Source: Kiloniella laminariae (GTDB lineage: Bacteria; Pseudomonadota; Alphaproteobacteria; Kiloniellales; Kiloniellaceae). From it: a stretch of DNA of 64,000 nucleotides. Under the pieces are notes generated by a model. The model made no database searches and was not told the origin of the DNA. It worked only from the letters and a program-made list of their open reading frames with translations. How positions within the stretch are numbered: the first letter of the stretch is position 1; every line of letters begins with the position of its first letter. The DNA lies in NCBI RefSeq assembly GCF_027214005.1, contig NZ_JAPWGY010000003.1:637765-701764 (forward strand). The letters run 5' to 3'. Positions 9,865 through 17,654 of this stretch are shown piece by piece. Position numbers and translations under genes: made by a program.

Positions 9865-11409
9865 ATGAGGACTGAAGACCTGTTCGACATCTTGGTTATT
9901 GGCGGCGGCATCAATGGTGTCGGTATTGCGCGGGATGCAGCCGGGCGAGGTTTAAAGACCCTGCTTTGCGAGAAAGATGATCTGGCAAGCTGGACTTCTT
10001 CTGCCAGTACCAAACTTATTCACGGCGGGTTACGGTATCTCGAACATTATGAATTTCGTCTGGTTCGAGAAGCTCTGAAAGAGCGTGAGGTCCTCCTGGC
10101 TTCTGCGCCCCATATCTCTTGGCCCCTTCGTTTTGTTCTTCCGCATAATAAAGATCTCCGTCCGGCCTGGCTCATTCGTCTGGGGCTGTTTCTTTATGAT
10201 CATCTTGGCAAGAGGGAGCGGTTGCCCGGCTCCTGCGCGGTTGATCTGACCAGACATTGTGTTGGAACACCCCTGGTCGACAGCTTTACCAAGGGGTTTA
10301 TCTATTCGGATGCCTGGGTACAGGATGCGCGCATGGTGGTATTGAATGCCATGGATGCTCGTAACCGTGGGGCGGAAATCCGGACACGCACGCGCTGTAT
10401 CGGTGCAACACGCCTAAAAGATCATTGGGACGTCAGGCTGGTTGATGGTTTGACAGGCGAGACCTCGGTGGTTAGGGCAAAGCTGTTGGTCAATGCGGCC
10501 GGGCCTTGGATGCAAGCGCTGCTGACTGGCGAAATGGGTCTGAAGAGCGACAAAAGGCTTCGGCTGGTCAAGGGTAGTCATATTGTTGTGCCACGCCTGT
10601 TTGATCATGATCATGCCTATATTTTCCAGAACCACGATAAACGTATTGTCTTTGCTATTCCGTATGAAAATGACTTCACACTGATCGGAACGACAGATGT
10701 GGATCACGAAGGTGATCCCGCCGATGTTCAGATATCGCAAGAAGAGATTTCCTATCTTTGCCAGTCTGTAAGCAGCTACTTCAAGCGCCCGGTAAAGACC
10801 AAAGATGTTGTCTGGAGCTACGCCGGAGTTCGGCCTCTGTTCGACAACGGGGAATCCAATGCTTCCCAGACGACACGGGATTATGCGGTTGAACTGGTCG
10901 CCGAGCCGGGGAGTGCTCCGGCGCTTAATGTGCTTGGAGGCAAGCTGACGACATATCGTAAACTGGCTCAAGCATCGCTCAGCTTGATTTGCGGGGCTTT
11001 GGGCATCGCGGATAAAAGCTGGACGGCAGGTTCGGTCTTGCCTGGTGGGGATATCCCGGACGAGGATGTGAACCTCTATATCGGGCAGTTGATGACCAGG
11101 TTCCCTTGGTTGCCGGTTAAGCAGCTTGAACGGTACGTGAAAACCTATGGCACCAGAGTTGAACAGATCCTTGATGGGGCAACATGCCTTGAAGACCTGG
11201 GGGCTTGTCTTGAGGGAGATCTCTACACGGCCGAAGTCCGGTACCTCGTTGATGAGGAGTGGGCATTGACGGGTGAGGATATTCTCTGGCGGCGAACCAA
11301 GCTGGGTTTGCATCTTTCAGGGGGGGGTGCGGCTCGTCTGGATGATTTTCTGGTGGGCTACACCAAAAAGAAGTTGCAGCCAGTTGCGGGATTTTCACTT
11401 GCCTCATGA
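9865..11409 (+). CDS. glpD: Aerobic glycerol-3-phosphate dehydrogenase
   Basis: 514 residues, a full GlpD flavoprotein. The FAD fold is at the N terminus (ILVIGGGINGVGIARDAAG), followed by the family signature STKLIHGGLRYLEHYEF. The DAO core has YSDAWVQDARMVVLNAMDA, NAAGPWMQ, and IGTTDVDHEGDP; the C-terminal helical cap contains AEVRYLVDEEWALTGEDILWRRTKLGL. It oxidises glycerol-3-phosphate to DHAP at the inner membrane and passes electrons to quinone. Together with glpK and glpR it makes a full glycerol route. The upstream 120 bp hold the gap terminator and a GC-rich hairpin; no obvious GlpR site is seen here. Confidence 0.96.
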   Translation: MRTEDLFDILVIGGGINGVGIARDAAGRGLKTLLCEKDDLASWTSSASTKLIHGGLRYLEHYEFRLVREALKEREVLLASAPHISWPLRFVLPHNKDLRPAWLIRLGLFLYDHLGKRERLPGSCAVDLTRHCVGTPLVDSFTKGFIYSDAWVQDARMVVLNAMDARNRGAEIRTRTRCIGATRLKDHWDVRLVDGLTGETSVVRAKLLVNAAGPWMQALLTGEMGLKSDKRLRLVKGSHIVVPRLFDHDHAYIFQNHDKRIVFAIPYENDFTLIGTTDVDHEGDPADVQISQEEISYLCQSVSSYFKRPVKTKDVVWSYAGVRPLFDNGESNASQTTRDYAVELVAEPGSAPALNVLGGKLTTYRKLAQASLSLICGALGIADKSWTAGSVLPGGDIPDEDVNLYIGQLMTRFPWLPVKQLERYVKTYGTRVEQILDGATCLEDLGACLEGDLYTAEVRYLVDEEWALTGEDILWRRTKLGLHLSGGGAARLDDFLVGYTKKKLQPVAGFSLAS

Positions 11410-11553
11410 ATGCGTTACGGAGTCTGCTTTGAAGTTGGCTGTTTTCATAAAAAGACTTCGCGAAAGATCAAGTTTTTGTAATCGAAAGCTGATATTGAAC
11501 AGATTGCAGGATATACTCCTGCCTAGAAATAATAATAGAAAAGGTTGTTCGGG

Positions 11554-12999
11554 ATGAAGCGCAAGCACCTCTGTAAGATTGTTGCCACACTCGGCCCGGC
11601 AAGTTCAGATAAAGAGACGATTGCTGCGCTCTTTAAATCGGGCGTGGATACTTTCCGTCTGAACTTTAGTCACGGGACACACGAAGATCACAAAAAGCGC
11701 TATGACCTGATCCGTGAAGTGGAGCAGGAAACCGGGCGACCAATTGCTGTCTTGATGGATTTGCAGGGACCGAAGCTGCGTGTTGGACGTTTTGCTGAAG
11801 GTTCGGCCGAGCTGAAAACCGGGGCAACTTTCCGTCTGGATATGAAGGACGAACTTGGTGATGCCACGCGAGCGACCTTGCCGCACAAGGAAATTTTTGA
11901 CGCTATCGAAGCCGGAACCGATCTTCTGCTTGATGATGGTCGCATTCGGTTGCGGGTGCGTTCAGTCAAGGGCACGGAAGCAGAAACCGAGGTTGTTGTT
12001 GGTGGGGTTCTGTCAAACAACAAAGGCGTCAACGTACCTGGCGTTGTGTTGCCGCTGTCCGCGCTGACGGAAAAAGACCTCAAGGACATGGAATTCGGTC
12101 TTGAGCTTGGTTGTGACTGGTGTGCGCTTTCTTTCGTGCAACGCCCTGAGGATGTGATGGAAGCGCGCAAGCTGGTGAATGGCCGGGCGGGTGTCATGGC
12201 CAAGCTGGAAAAACCGTCGGCGATTGAACAGCTTGAGGCCATTGTGGCCCTGACCGATGCGGTTATGGTGGCCCGTGGCGACCTCGGGGTCGAGTTGCCT
12301 CCTGAAAACGTCCCGGTTTTGCAAAAACGGATTATCCGGATGTGCCGTGAACACGGCAAGCCCGTGATTGTTGCAACCCAGATGCTGGAAACCATGGTGA
12401 CATCACCAACCCCGACGAGGGCGGAAGCTTCTGACGTGGCAACGGCGGTTTATGATGGTGCAGATGCCGTGATGTTGTCTGCTGAATCGGCCAGTGGTGC
12501 CTATCCGCTTGAAGCGGTTAGCATGATGAACCGGATTATTGAGACAATTGAACAGGACCCTCTGTATCTGAAGCTTATTCATGCCGATGAGCTGGAGCCA
12601 AACCCGACCGAAGCGGATGCAATCAGTGATGCAGCCAGCCAGGTTGCGGATCTGCTGGGCGCCAAGGCAATCGTAACCTTCACCACAACGGGTAGCACGG
12701 CCTTCCGGGCCGCGCGTTGTCGGCCCAAGACGCCGTTGCTTGGCCTGACGCCTGACCTGCGGGTTGCACGGCGGATGTCCCTGATTTGGGGCGTGCATTC
12801 CGTCAATACGCGGGATGTCAGCAGCTTTGCAGAAATGGTTGGGAAATCTACCAGGATTGCACGTCGAGAAGGCTTTTGTGAAAATGGCGACAAGGTCGTT
12901 GTAACGGCAGGCATTCCTTTTGGCACGCCGGGATCGACCAACAACCTTCGCATCGCCACAGTCGGTCAACATGAAAAGACTGATCGTAATGAGGCCTGA
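11554..12999 (+). CDS. pyk: Pyruvate kinase
   Basis: 481 residues, normal for the bacterial enzyme. The N-terminal barrel begins KIVATLGPASSDKETIAALF, with RLNFSHG, the B domain inserted after LMDLQGPKLRVG, catalytic Lys in AKLEKPSAIEQL, metal-binding Glu/Asp in VMVARGDLGVELP, and ATQMLETMV. The C-terminal allosteric domain follows from about 350. It makes pyruvate and ATP from phosphoenolpyruvate. ATG 11554 is chosen because AAAGG lies about 9 nt upstream; an in-frame TTG three codons earlier is unlikely. It is the last gene of the plus-strand glycerol/glycolysis block and ends at a terminator shared with the convergent gene. Confidence 0.97.
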   Translation: MKRKHLCKIVATLGPASSDKETIAALFKSGVDTFRLNFSHGTHEDHKKRYDLIREVEQETGRPIAVLMDLQGPKLRVGRFAEGSAELKTGATFRLDMKDELGDATRATLPHKEIFDAIEAGTDLLLDDGRIRLRVRSVKGTEAETEVVVGGVLSNNKGVNVPGVVLPLSALTEKDLKDMEFGLELGCDWCALSFVQRPEDVMEARKLVNGRAGVMAKLEKPSAIEQLEAIVALTDAVMVARGDLGVELPPENVPVLQKRIIRMCREHGKPVIVATQMLETMVTSPTPTRAEASDVATAVYDGADAVMLSAESASGAYPLEAVSMMNRIIETIEQDPLYLKLIHADELEPNPTEADAISDAASQVADLLGAKAIVTFTTTGSTAFRAARCRPKTPLLGLTPDLRVARRMSLIWGVHSVNTRDVSSFAEMVGKSTRIARREGFCENGDKVVVTAGIPFGTPGSTNNLRIATVGQHEKTDRNEA

Positions 13000-13028
13000 T
13001 ATATTTGGTCGATTAGGTGCAACAAGAT

Positions 13029-13063
13029 GAAAAAAAACGGCTTCTTTTTGAGGCCGTTTTTTT
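13029..13063. terminator. Bidirectional terminator between pyk and the persulfide dioxygenase gene
   Basis: AAACGGCTTC and GAGGCCGTTT pair with one G-T wobble around a short T-rich loop. A run of A lies on the left and seven T on the right, so both strands end in U-runs. It fills the space between two convergent genes; the minus-strand stop is 2 bp away. Confidence 0.85.
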
Positions 13064-13064
13064 G

Positions 13065-13925
13065 TTACAGGCGATTGAGAGGAACCTTGAGGTAATGATT
13101 GCCGTCGGCTTCGGCGGGGGGGAGATCTCCGGCGCGCATGTTTACCTGAATAGAGGGGATCAGGAGAGCTGGCATGGCGAGCTGTTTATCCCTTTCCGTG
13201 CGCATCTTGATGAAGTCATCGCGGGTGATGCCGCTGCGAATATGGAGGTTGTGCTGTTTTTGTTCAGAGACTGTTGTCTCCCAGGCAATCTTGCGACCAT
13301 TGGGAGCATAGTCATGACAGGTGAAAAGCCGGGTGTTGTCAGGCAGTTTAAAAATTTTATGAATTGAATCGTACAGGGCACCGGCATCTCCCCCCGGAAA
13401 ATCTGCCCTGGCGGTTCCAAAGTCTGGCATAAAAAGGGTATCCCCGACAAAAGCACAGTCGCCGATTATATAGGTTATGCAAGCTGGTGTGTGTCCGGGG
13501 GTGTGCAAGACCTGGCAGGGAATGGACCCCAGTTCAAAATTTTCGTGATCCGCGAAGAGATGATCAAACTGCTCACCGTTGGTCTGAAAGGCCGGTTCTG
13601 TGTTGTAGATAGTTTTGAAGGTTCGTTGAACAGCAGAAATCTGGTTGCCGACAGCCGTCGTTCCGCCAATCGTCTTTTTTAAAAAGGGTGCAGCAGAGAT
13701 GTGATCGGCATGGACATGGGTTTCGAGAATCCATTGGCAAGACAGTTTTTTCTGCCGGATTTTCTGAACGATCGCCTCGGCACTTTCTGTCGAGGTTCTG
13801 CCTGCACTGGGGGCGTAATCAAGCGCGGAGTCAATAATGGCGCATTTCAAGCTTGTTGGATCCCAGACCAGATAGGAAAGGGTGTTACTGGCTTCGTGAA
13901 AAAAAGCTTCAATCTGGGGTGTCAT
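13065..13925 (-). CDS. blh: MBL-fold persulfide dioxygenase, Blh type
   Basis: 286 residues. The metallo-beta-lactamase core shows the metal motif THVHADHIS, a second His in HTPGHTPACITY, the metal Asp in FVGDTLFMPD, and the GTARADFPGGDA stretch typical of ETHE1/Blh proteins; the last His is in FTCHDY. Family members oxidise glutathione persulfide to sulfite and GSH using one Fe(II). The start is ATG at 13925 because GGAGG lies 5-6 nt upstream; the frame runs 13 codons further without support. It is divergent from an ArsR-type repressor with the BigR cysteine pair, and a rhodanese follows the repressor, which makes sulfide/persulfide detoxification the likely role. Confidence 0.87.
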   Translation of the reverse strand: MTPQIEAFFHEASNTLSYLVWDPTSLKCAIIDSALDYAPSAGRTSTESAEAIVQKIRQKKLSCQWILETHVHADHISAAPFLKKTIGGTTAVGNQISAVQRTFKTIYNTEPAFQTNGEQFDHLFADHENFELGSIPCQVLHTPGHTPACITYIIGDCAFVGDTLFMPDFGTARADFPGGDAGALYDSIHKIFKLPDNTRLFTCHDYAPNGRKIAWETTVSEQKQHNLHIRSGITRDDFIKMRTERDKQLAMPALLIPSIQVNMRAGDLPPAEADGNHYLKVPLNRL

Positions 13926-13950
13926 TCCTGCCTCCGTCTTTCCCGGCATT

Positions 13951-13984
13951 ATATCAATTGACAAAAATATAGCAAATTTGATAT
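13951..13984. promoter_or_regulatory. Candidate BigR operator in the blh-bigR gap
   Basis: The 69-bp AT-rich gap between the divergent starts holds ATATCAA (13951-13957) and its complement TTGATAT (13978-13984), 20 bp apart. The position overlaps both promoters, as expected for a repressor controlling itself and blh. The assignment rests on position and symmetry only. Confidence 0.45.
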
Positions 13985-13994
13985 GTATTGATTT

Positions 13995-14291
13995 ATGAAT
14001 TTATCAGATATGCAAAAATCTGTAGGAAAAGCCAGTGCATTGCTGCGGGCTTTGGCCAATGAGCGACGACTGATGATCCTGTGCCAGCTGGTTGAAGGCG
14101 AAAAATCCGTAGGTGCGTTGGCTGAAAGTCTTGATATCGCCCAGGCAATGATTTCACAGCAACTCTCCATCTTGAGGAGGGAAGAACTGGTTTGTTTCCG
14201 ACGTGAAGGGCAGTGCATTTATTACAGGCTCGACCACCCGGCAGCAGCAGGGATATTACAGGTCCTTTATGATAGCTACTGCCCGAAATAA
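13995..14291 (+). CDS. bigR: ArsR-family persulfide-sensing repressor, BigR/SqrR type
   Basis: 98 residues, one winged-helix domain. The recognition helix is AQAMISQQLSILRREELV and the wing is REGQCIYYRL. Cys30 (MILCQL) and Cys96 (DSYCP) are 66 residues apart, the same spacing as the redox pair of BigR (42/108) and SqrR (41/107), which forms a tetrasulfide or disulfide on exposure to persulfide and releases DNA. The metal-binding CxC motif of ArsR/SmtB is absent. It probably represses blh and its own operon with the rhodanese. The next gene starts 41 nt after its stop. Confidence 0.85.
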   Translation: MNLSDMQKSVGKASALLRALANERRLMILCQLVEGEKSVGALAESLDIAQAMISQQLSILRREELVCFRREGQCIYYRLDHPAAAGILQVLYDSYCPK

Positions 14292-14332
14292 CTGTCAGGC
14301 CTGTGAGACACATTTTTATCAGGAGCGGAACT

Positions 14333-14866
14333 ATGGAAAAGAAGATTGTATCTATCTCGCCACAGGATCTGAAGAAACGGCTGCAGGCTGAAGGGGTGGA
14401 GCTGATTGATGTTCGTGGCGAGCTAGAATTTGCGCAAGAACATATCAAGGGAGCCAGGCTGGTCCCGCTTGATAAAGTGGCCTCTTATGATTTTTCCGAA
14501 ATTTCGGACAAAGCGGTTGTCTTCCTCTGCCGAAGCGGACAGCGAACCTCGATGGCCTCCGAGCTATTGAGCCTGACGCCTTTTAAAGAAATTATGCTTC
14601 TCGAAGGCGGTCTGATGGCGTGGATCTCGGCAGGTCTGCCGACAAGAAAATTAACAAAAGCCCCGATTGATATCATGCGGCAGGTGCAGGTTATTGCTGG
14701 CAGTCTTGTTTTGCTGGGGGTATTGTTGGGGCTTACTGTCCATTCCGGGTTTTTATTCATTGCCGCCTTTGTGGGGGCTGGCCTTGCGTTGGCAGGTTTG
14801 ACCGGTTTTTGCGGAATGGCGCGAATTCTGGCAGTGATGCCCTGGAACAGGGTCACATCAGGTTAA
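14333..14866 (+). CDS. Rhodanese domain protein with C-terminal membrane hairpin
   Basis: 177 residues. Residues 5-105 are a rhodanese domain: LIDVRGELEFAQEHIKGA, then the active-site loop CRSGQRTS with the sulfur-carrying Cys. Residues about 120-170 hold two hydrophobic segments (VIAGSLVLLGVLLGLTV and FLFIAAFVGAGLALAGL) followed by GFCGMARIL, a DUF2892/YgaP-type membrane module. The catalytic part should face the cytoplasm and move sulfane sulfur, as expected beside a persulfide dioxygenase. ATG 14333 is chosen for AGGAG about 8 nt upstream; a GTG ten codons earlier lacks a site. Probably co-transcribed with bigR. Confidence 0.88.
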   Translation: MEKKIVSISPQDLKKRLQAEGVELIDVRGELEFAQEHIKGARLVPLDKVASYDFSEISDKAVVFLCRSGQRTSMASELLSLTPFKEIMLLEGGLMAWISAGLPTRKLTKAPIDIMRQVQVIAGSLVLLGVLLGLTVHSGFLFIAAFVGAGLALAGLTGFCGMARILAVMPWNRVTSG

Positions 14867-15011
14867 AGAAAGCCCTTCCTGTAAAGTGTAATTTTTAATC
14901 TTTTCATAACCTACTGAGAGATAAAGTGGTTCGTTGATTAAAGCGCCTGTAGACAGGAAGGTGCATGGTGCCTTGCTTCGGGAGATTCGGGCATCATGCT
15001 TAAGATGAAGC

Positions 15012-16244
15012 TTGAAGAATGATCAAGAATATAGGCTGACGCCTGTTGTCCTTTTGAGTGATGATGAGAATTTCTCCTCTGATTTTCTTGGAGTGCTACG
15101 GGATACGGGCTTTCAGAATGTTTCCAGCTGCACGGGATCTCACGCTGATGAGAAGGCTGCTCCCGGCCTGCTGTTTTTTGACTCCCGAACCAAGCCTGGT
15201 CCGGCACGTGAACTGCTCAAACAGATTTTGGCCTTGTCATCTGCGCATCGTTGTCCGGTAATCTATCTGGATCGGGATTTTCAGCAGACAAACGTTGACG
15301 GATTTAATCCGGGCTGTGATGACGTCCTTCATTATCCCCAGTCTTTATATCGACTTGAAACCTGCTGTCAGACTCTTTTGCGGATGGCACGCGAGCGTCA
15401 AAAGTGGGATGAGAAAAAGCGGCAGCTTGAATCCGAACTGGAGAAAAAATCTGAAAAAGCTGATCAGGCTTTGATTTTGCTGCAGCAGGCAGAAAAGCGT
15501 TTGCTACAACAAAATCCCGGTCTGACGAGCCAGAACCAGGAGAGGAACAATATTGTTGCAGATATGAGCCATGAGCTGCGAACGCCGCTCAACGCCATCC
15601 TGGGTTTCTCGGAGATTATGAAAGAGCAGGCCTTTGGGGCTCTCGGGCATGAAAAATATCTTGGTTATGCCGGTGATATCCATAAAGCCAGCCAGCATTT
15701 GCTGGGTATTGTTAATGATGTACTCGATATCGCCAAGGCTGATTCCGAAGCCCCCGTCCTCGAACTTTCTGACGTGTCTGTGAAGGATGCGGTTTCTGAT
15801 ACCTTTCGGATGATGGCTGTTCTGGCCGAAGAGGCTGGAGTGGAACTTTCACTAAACATACCGGCTGATTTCCCGGACTTGAAGACTGACGAACGTCGCT
15901 TCAGGCAGGTTCTTACGAATCTTGTTTCTAATGCCGTAAAATTTACACGTCCAGGAGGGCGGGTATCGGTTGAGGGCATGTACAGCGATGAAGACGGGGC
16001 CATTTTGATGATTATACGGGATAATGGTATTGGAATGTCGCCAGCGGAACTCGCCATTGCTCTCACTCCCTATGGGCAAATAGAAAAAGCACAATCCAAT
16101 ACCCACGTCAGAGGAACCGGGCTTGGGCTGCCCGTATCCAAAAAAGCGGTAGAAGCCCTGGGCGGAGATTTTCACATTACCAGTGAACCGGGATTGGGAA
16201 CGGCGGTTACCCTGAGATTTCCTTCTTACCTCGTGGTAGGTTGA
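15012..16244 (+). CDS. Soluble histidine kinase with degenerate receiver domain, PleC/DivJ-like
   Basis: About 410 residues with no membrane segment. Residues 10-122 look like a receiver domain (VVLLSDDENFSSDFL, candidate phospho-Asp in LLFFDSR), but the usual C-terminal KP lysine is replaced in CDDVLHYP, so it is probably a pseudo-receiver. A coiled coil (130-170) leads to HisKA with MSHELRTPLNAILGF and FGALGHEKYLGYAGDIH, a pattern seen in PleC/DivJ/PdhS kinases, then HATPase_c (NLVSNAVKFT, DNGIGM, GTGLGLPVSKKAVEALGG). The start is uncertain: TTG 15012 is the only start codon in frame ahead of the domain, with a weak ribosome site. No response regulator is adjacent. It ends 518 bp before hsp20. 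Confidence 0.8.
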   Translation: MKNDQEYRLTPVVLLSDDENFSSDFLGVLRDTGFQNVSSCTGSHADEKAAPGLLFFDSRTKPGPARELLKQILALSSAHRCPVIYLDRDFQQTNVDGFNPGCDDVLHYPQSLYRLETCCQTLLRMARERQKWDEKKRQLESELEKKSEKADQALILLQQAEKRLLQQNPGLTSQNQERNNIVADMSHELRTPLNAILGFSEIMKEQAFGALGHEKYLGYAGDIHKASQHLLGIVNDVLDIAKADSEAPVLELSDVSVKDAVSDTFRMMAVLAEEAGVELSLNIPADFPDLKTDERRFRQVLTNLVSNAVKFTRPGGRVSVEGMYSDEDGAILMIIRDNGIGMSPAELAIALTPYGQIEKAQSNTHVRGTGLGLPVSKKAVEALGGDFHITSEPGLGTAVTLRFPSYLVVG

Positions 16245-16700
16245 GGTTTCCGGAGGATCTTAATTTTGAAGTTTTTTCTTGGGCTGCAAGCTCTGGATGT
16301 CTTTTTTTAAGTTCTCTTTTTCAGACACGGGATCAGCTTCCGTGCTGGAATCCAGATGCAGGGGACTGTTTTTGTTTTGCTCGGCTTGTGCTTGTTCAAG
16401 AGTCCGTAATGGCCTTGCAAGATAAGGGCTGGAAGTGACGGAATGAAAAGTTTTCATCATCTTATCCACAGATTTGTCCACAAGATGTGGTGTTGTGCCT
16501 GAATAGGTATACACAATTGAAGGTGAAATACCAAGAAATAAACGCAAAGATGGTGTGAAATTTATTTTTCAACCCTATGGGTGTGCTTCCGGAAGCTTTC
16601 ATGGAAGGGGAGCAAATTTTAACGCCTGTAGACTTGACCGAAGGCGGTTCTCCCACCAAATATAACAAGAGTTGTGGGGCTGAATGATTCAGGCCATTGA
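16245..16700. other. Intergenic region upstream of hsp20, no supported gene
   Basis: Two DnaA-box-like 9-mers lie in direct repeat, TTATCCACA (16462-16470) and TTGTCCACA (16474-16482). A perfect 12-bp palindrome GCTTCCGGAAGC lies at 16585-16596. CTTGACC (16633-16639) followed 12 bp later by CCCACCAAATATA is a loose match to a heat-shock sigma factor promoter. A 95-codon minus-strand frame (16260-16547) starts with TTG and shows no family signature. Confidence 0.35.
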
Positions 16701-16765
16701 AACAAGAACCGCCCTTTGGGGTTCTTTAAAGAGTTGAGCCTTGCTCTACCGAGGAGGTAACGATG
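16701..16765 (+). promoter_or_regulatory. ROSE-like RNA thermometer in the hsp20 leader
   Basis: Two stem-loops precede the hsp20 ATG. The first pairs AAGAACC (16704-16710) with GGTTCTT (16720-16726). The second pairs CCTTGCTC (16739-16746) with GAGGAGG (16751-16757) around a 4-nt loop, hiding the Shine-Dalgarno sequence and leaving one unpaired G. The TTGCT opposite the ribosome site is the known ROSE signature (UYGCU), and ROSE elements sit in front of small heat-shock genes in alphaproteobacteria. Melting at high temperature would expose the site and start translation. Confidence 0.72.
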
Positions 16766-17209
16766 TCGCGTTTGTCACTTTTTAACAGCCCTCTGATGCT
16801 CGGGTTTGAGCAATTTGAGCAGGCAGTTGATATGATTACGAAAACTGCTGCTGATGGTTATCCCCCGTACAATGTAGAAAAGATTGGTGAAAATCGAATT
16901 CGCATCACACTGGCTGTTGCGGGATTTGCACCTGAAGACATGCAGGTGCAAATCGAGAGTAACCAGCTTGTCATCCGCGGCAAGGCAAAATCAGATGATG
17001 ACCGGATTTACCTCCATCGCGGAATCGCGGCGCGCCAGTTTCGCAGGGCCTTTGTTCTGGCAGATGGCATAGAGGTTCAGGATGCGACTTTGGACAATGG
17101 CCTGTTGCATATTGATCTGGAAAAGCCGCTTGTTGATGTCCCAATCAGGAGCATTGCAATTCAGACCGTGCAAAAGGCGCCTAAAAAAACGATAATTGAA
17201 GAAAATTGA
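16763..17209 (+). CDS. hspA: Small heat-shock protein, Hsp20/IbpA family
   Basis: 148 residues. The start MSRLSLFNSPLMLGFEQFE resembles IbpA proteins (phenylalanine-rich arm). The alpha-crystallin domain covers about 35-130 (YNVEKIGENRIRITLAVAGF, VQIESNQLVIRGKA, YLHRGIAARQFRRAFVLADGIE, with an LLHIDLEKP strand), and a short basic C-terminal tail follows. It binds unfolding proteins without ATP and holds them for DnaK/ClpB. The leader carries a ROSE-like thermometer whose final helix contains the AGGAGG site 5-6 nt before the ATG. A DUF1150 gene follows, as in many alphaproteobacteria. Confidence 0.93.
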   Translation: MSRLSLFNSPLMLGFEQFEQAVDMITKTAADGYPPYNVEKIGENRIRITLAVAGFAPEDMQVQIESNQLVIRGKAKSDDDRIYLHRGIAARQFRRAFVLADGIEVQDATLDNGLLHIDLEKPLVDVPIRSIAIQTVQKAPKKTIIEEN

Positions 17210-17321
17210 TACGCATTCCTTAAAAAAGCAAACGAGTTGATGCTTCCTTAATATTAGCGAAGTATGGTGACCTTTATAACAGTTGCCTTTGAGCTACACC
17301 CTGTAGCAGGCAGAAAGAAGT

Positions 17322-17540
17322 ATGATGGTAAAGCAAGTGATTTCAGAAATTATGACTGAACAGGACATGACAGCCCTGGGGCTGGAAGCCGTGGCTTATG
17401 TCAAGGCTGTTGATGTGGATGGAGAGGCTTGCTTTGGTATTTTTGCCGCTGATGGCACAGAAATAACAGTCGTTACCAATCGGGACGTCGCCTTTGCTGC
17501 CGTACGTCAGCAGGACCTGGAGCCTTTGAGTGTTCATTAG
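17322..17540 (+). CDS. DUF1150 family small protein
   Basis: 72 residues, acidic, single domain. The core (ALGLEAVAYVKAVDVDGEACFGIFAADGTEI, split by short turns) and the end VTNRDVAFAAVRQQDLEPLSVH fit DUF1150, a family of unknown function found next to hsp20 genes in alphaproteobacteria. It lies 112 bp after hsp20 and may share its heat-shock transcript; it ends before a bidirectional terminator. An internal ATG after MMVKQVISEI is a possible alternative start. Confidence 0.8.
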   Translation: MMVKQVISEIMTEQDMTALGLEAVAYVKAVDVDGEACFGIFAADGTEITVVTNRDVAFAAVRQQDLEPLSVH

Positions 17541-17610
17541 ACCTTGATCTTTCAGGCAAGAGCATTGTTTTGCTCGTGCAGATACGAAGTTTTGATCTGG
17601 TGATAGAAAT

Positions 17611-17639
17611 AAAAAAGGCCCCCTTTCGGGAGCCTTTTT
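17611..17639. terminator. Bidirectional terminator between DUF1150 gene and ptsN
   Basis: A-run, AAGGC and CCC paired with GGG and GCCTT across one mismatch, and a short TTTC loop, then five T. It separates convergent genes and offers U-runs on both strands. Confidence 0.85.
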
Positions 17640-17654
17640 CAGTTTGTACCCTTA

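Noticed and set aside
16462..16482. Chromosomal origin from two DnaA boxes
   Set aside because: Two boxes are too few, there is no AT-rich unwinding region with more boxes, and none of the usual origin neighbours (dnaA, hemE, parAB) is present.
16260..16547. 95-codon minus-strand frame between the histidine kinase and hsp20
   Set aside because: It starts with TTG, has no ribosome site, no family signature and a low-complexity Lys/Gln end; its DnaA-box repeats explain part of the coding pattern.
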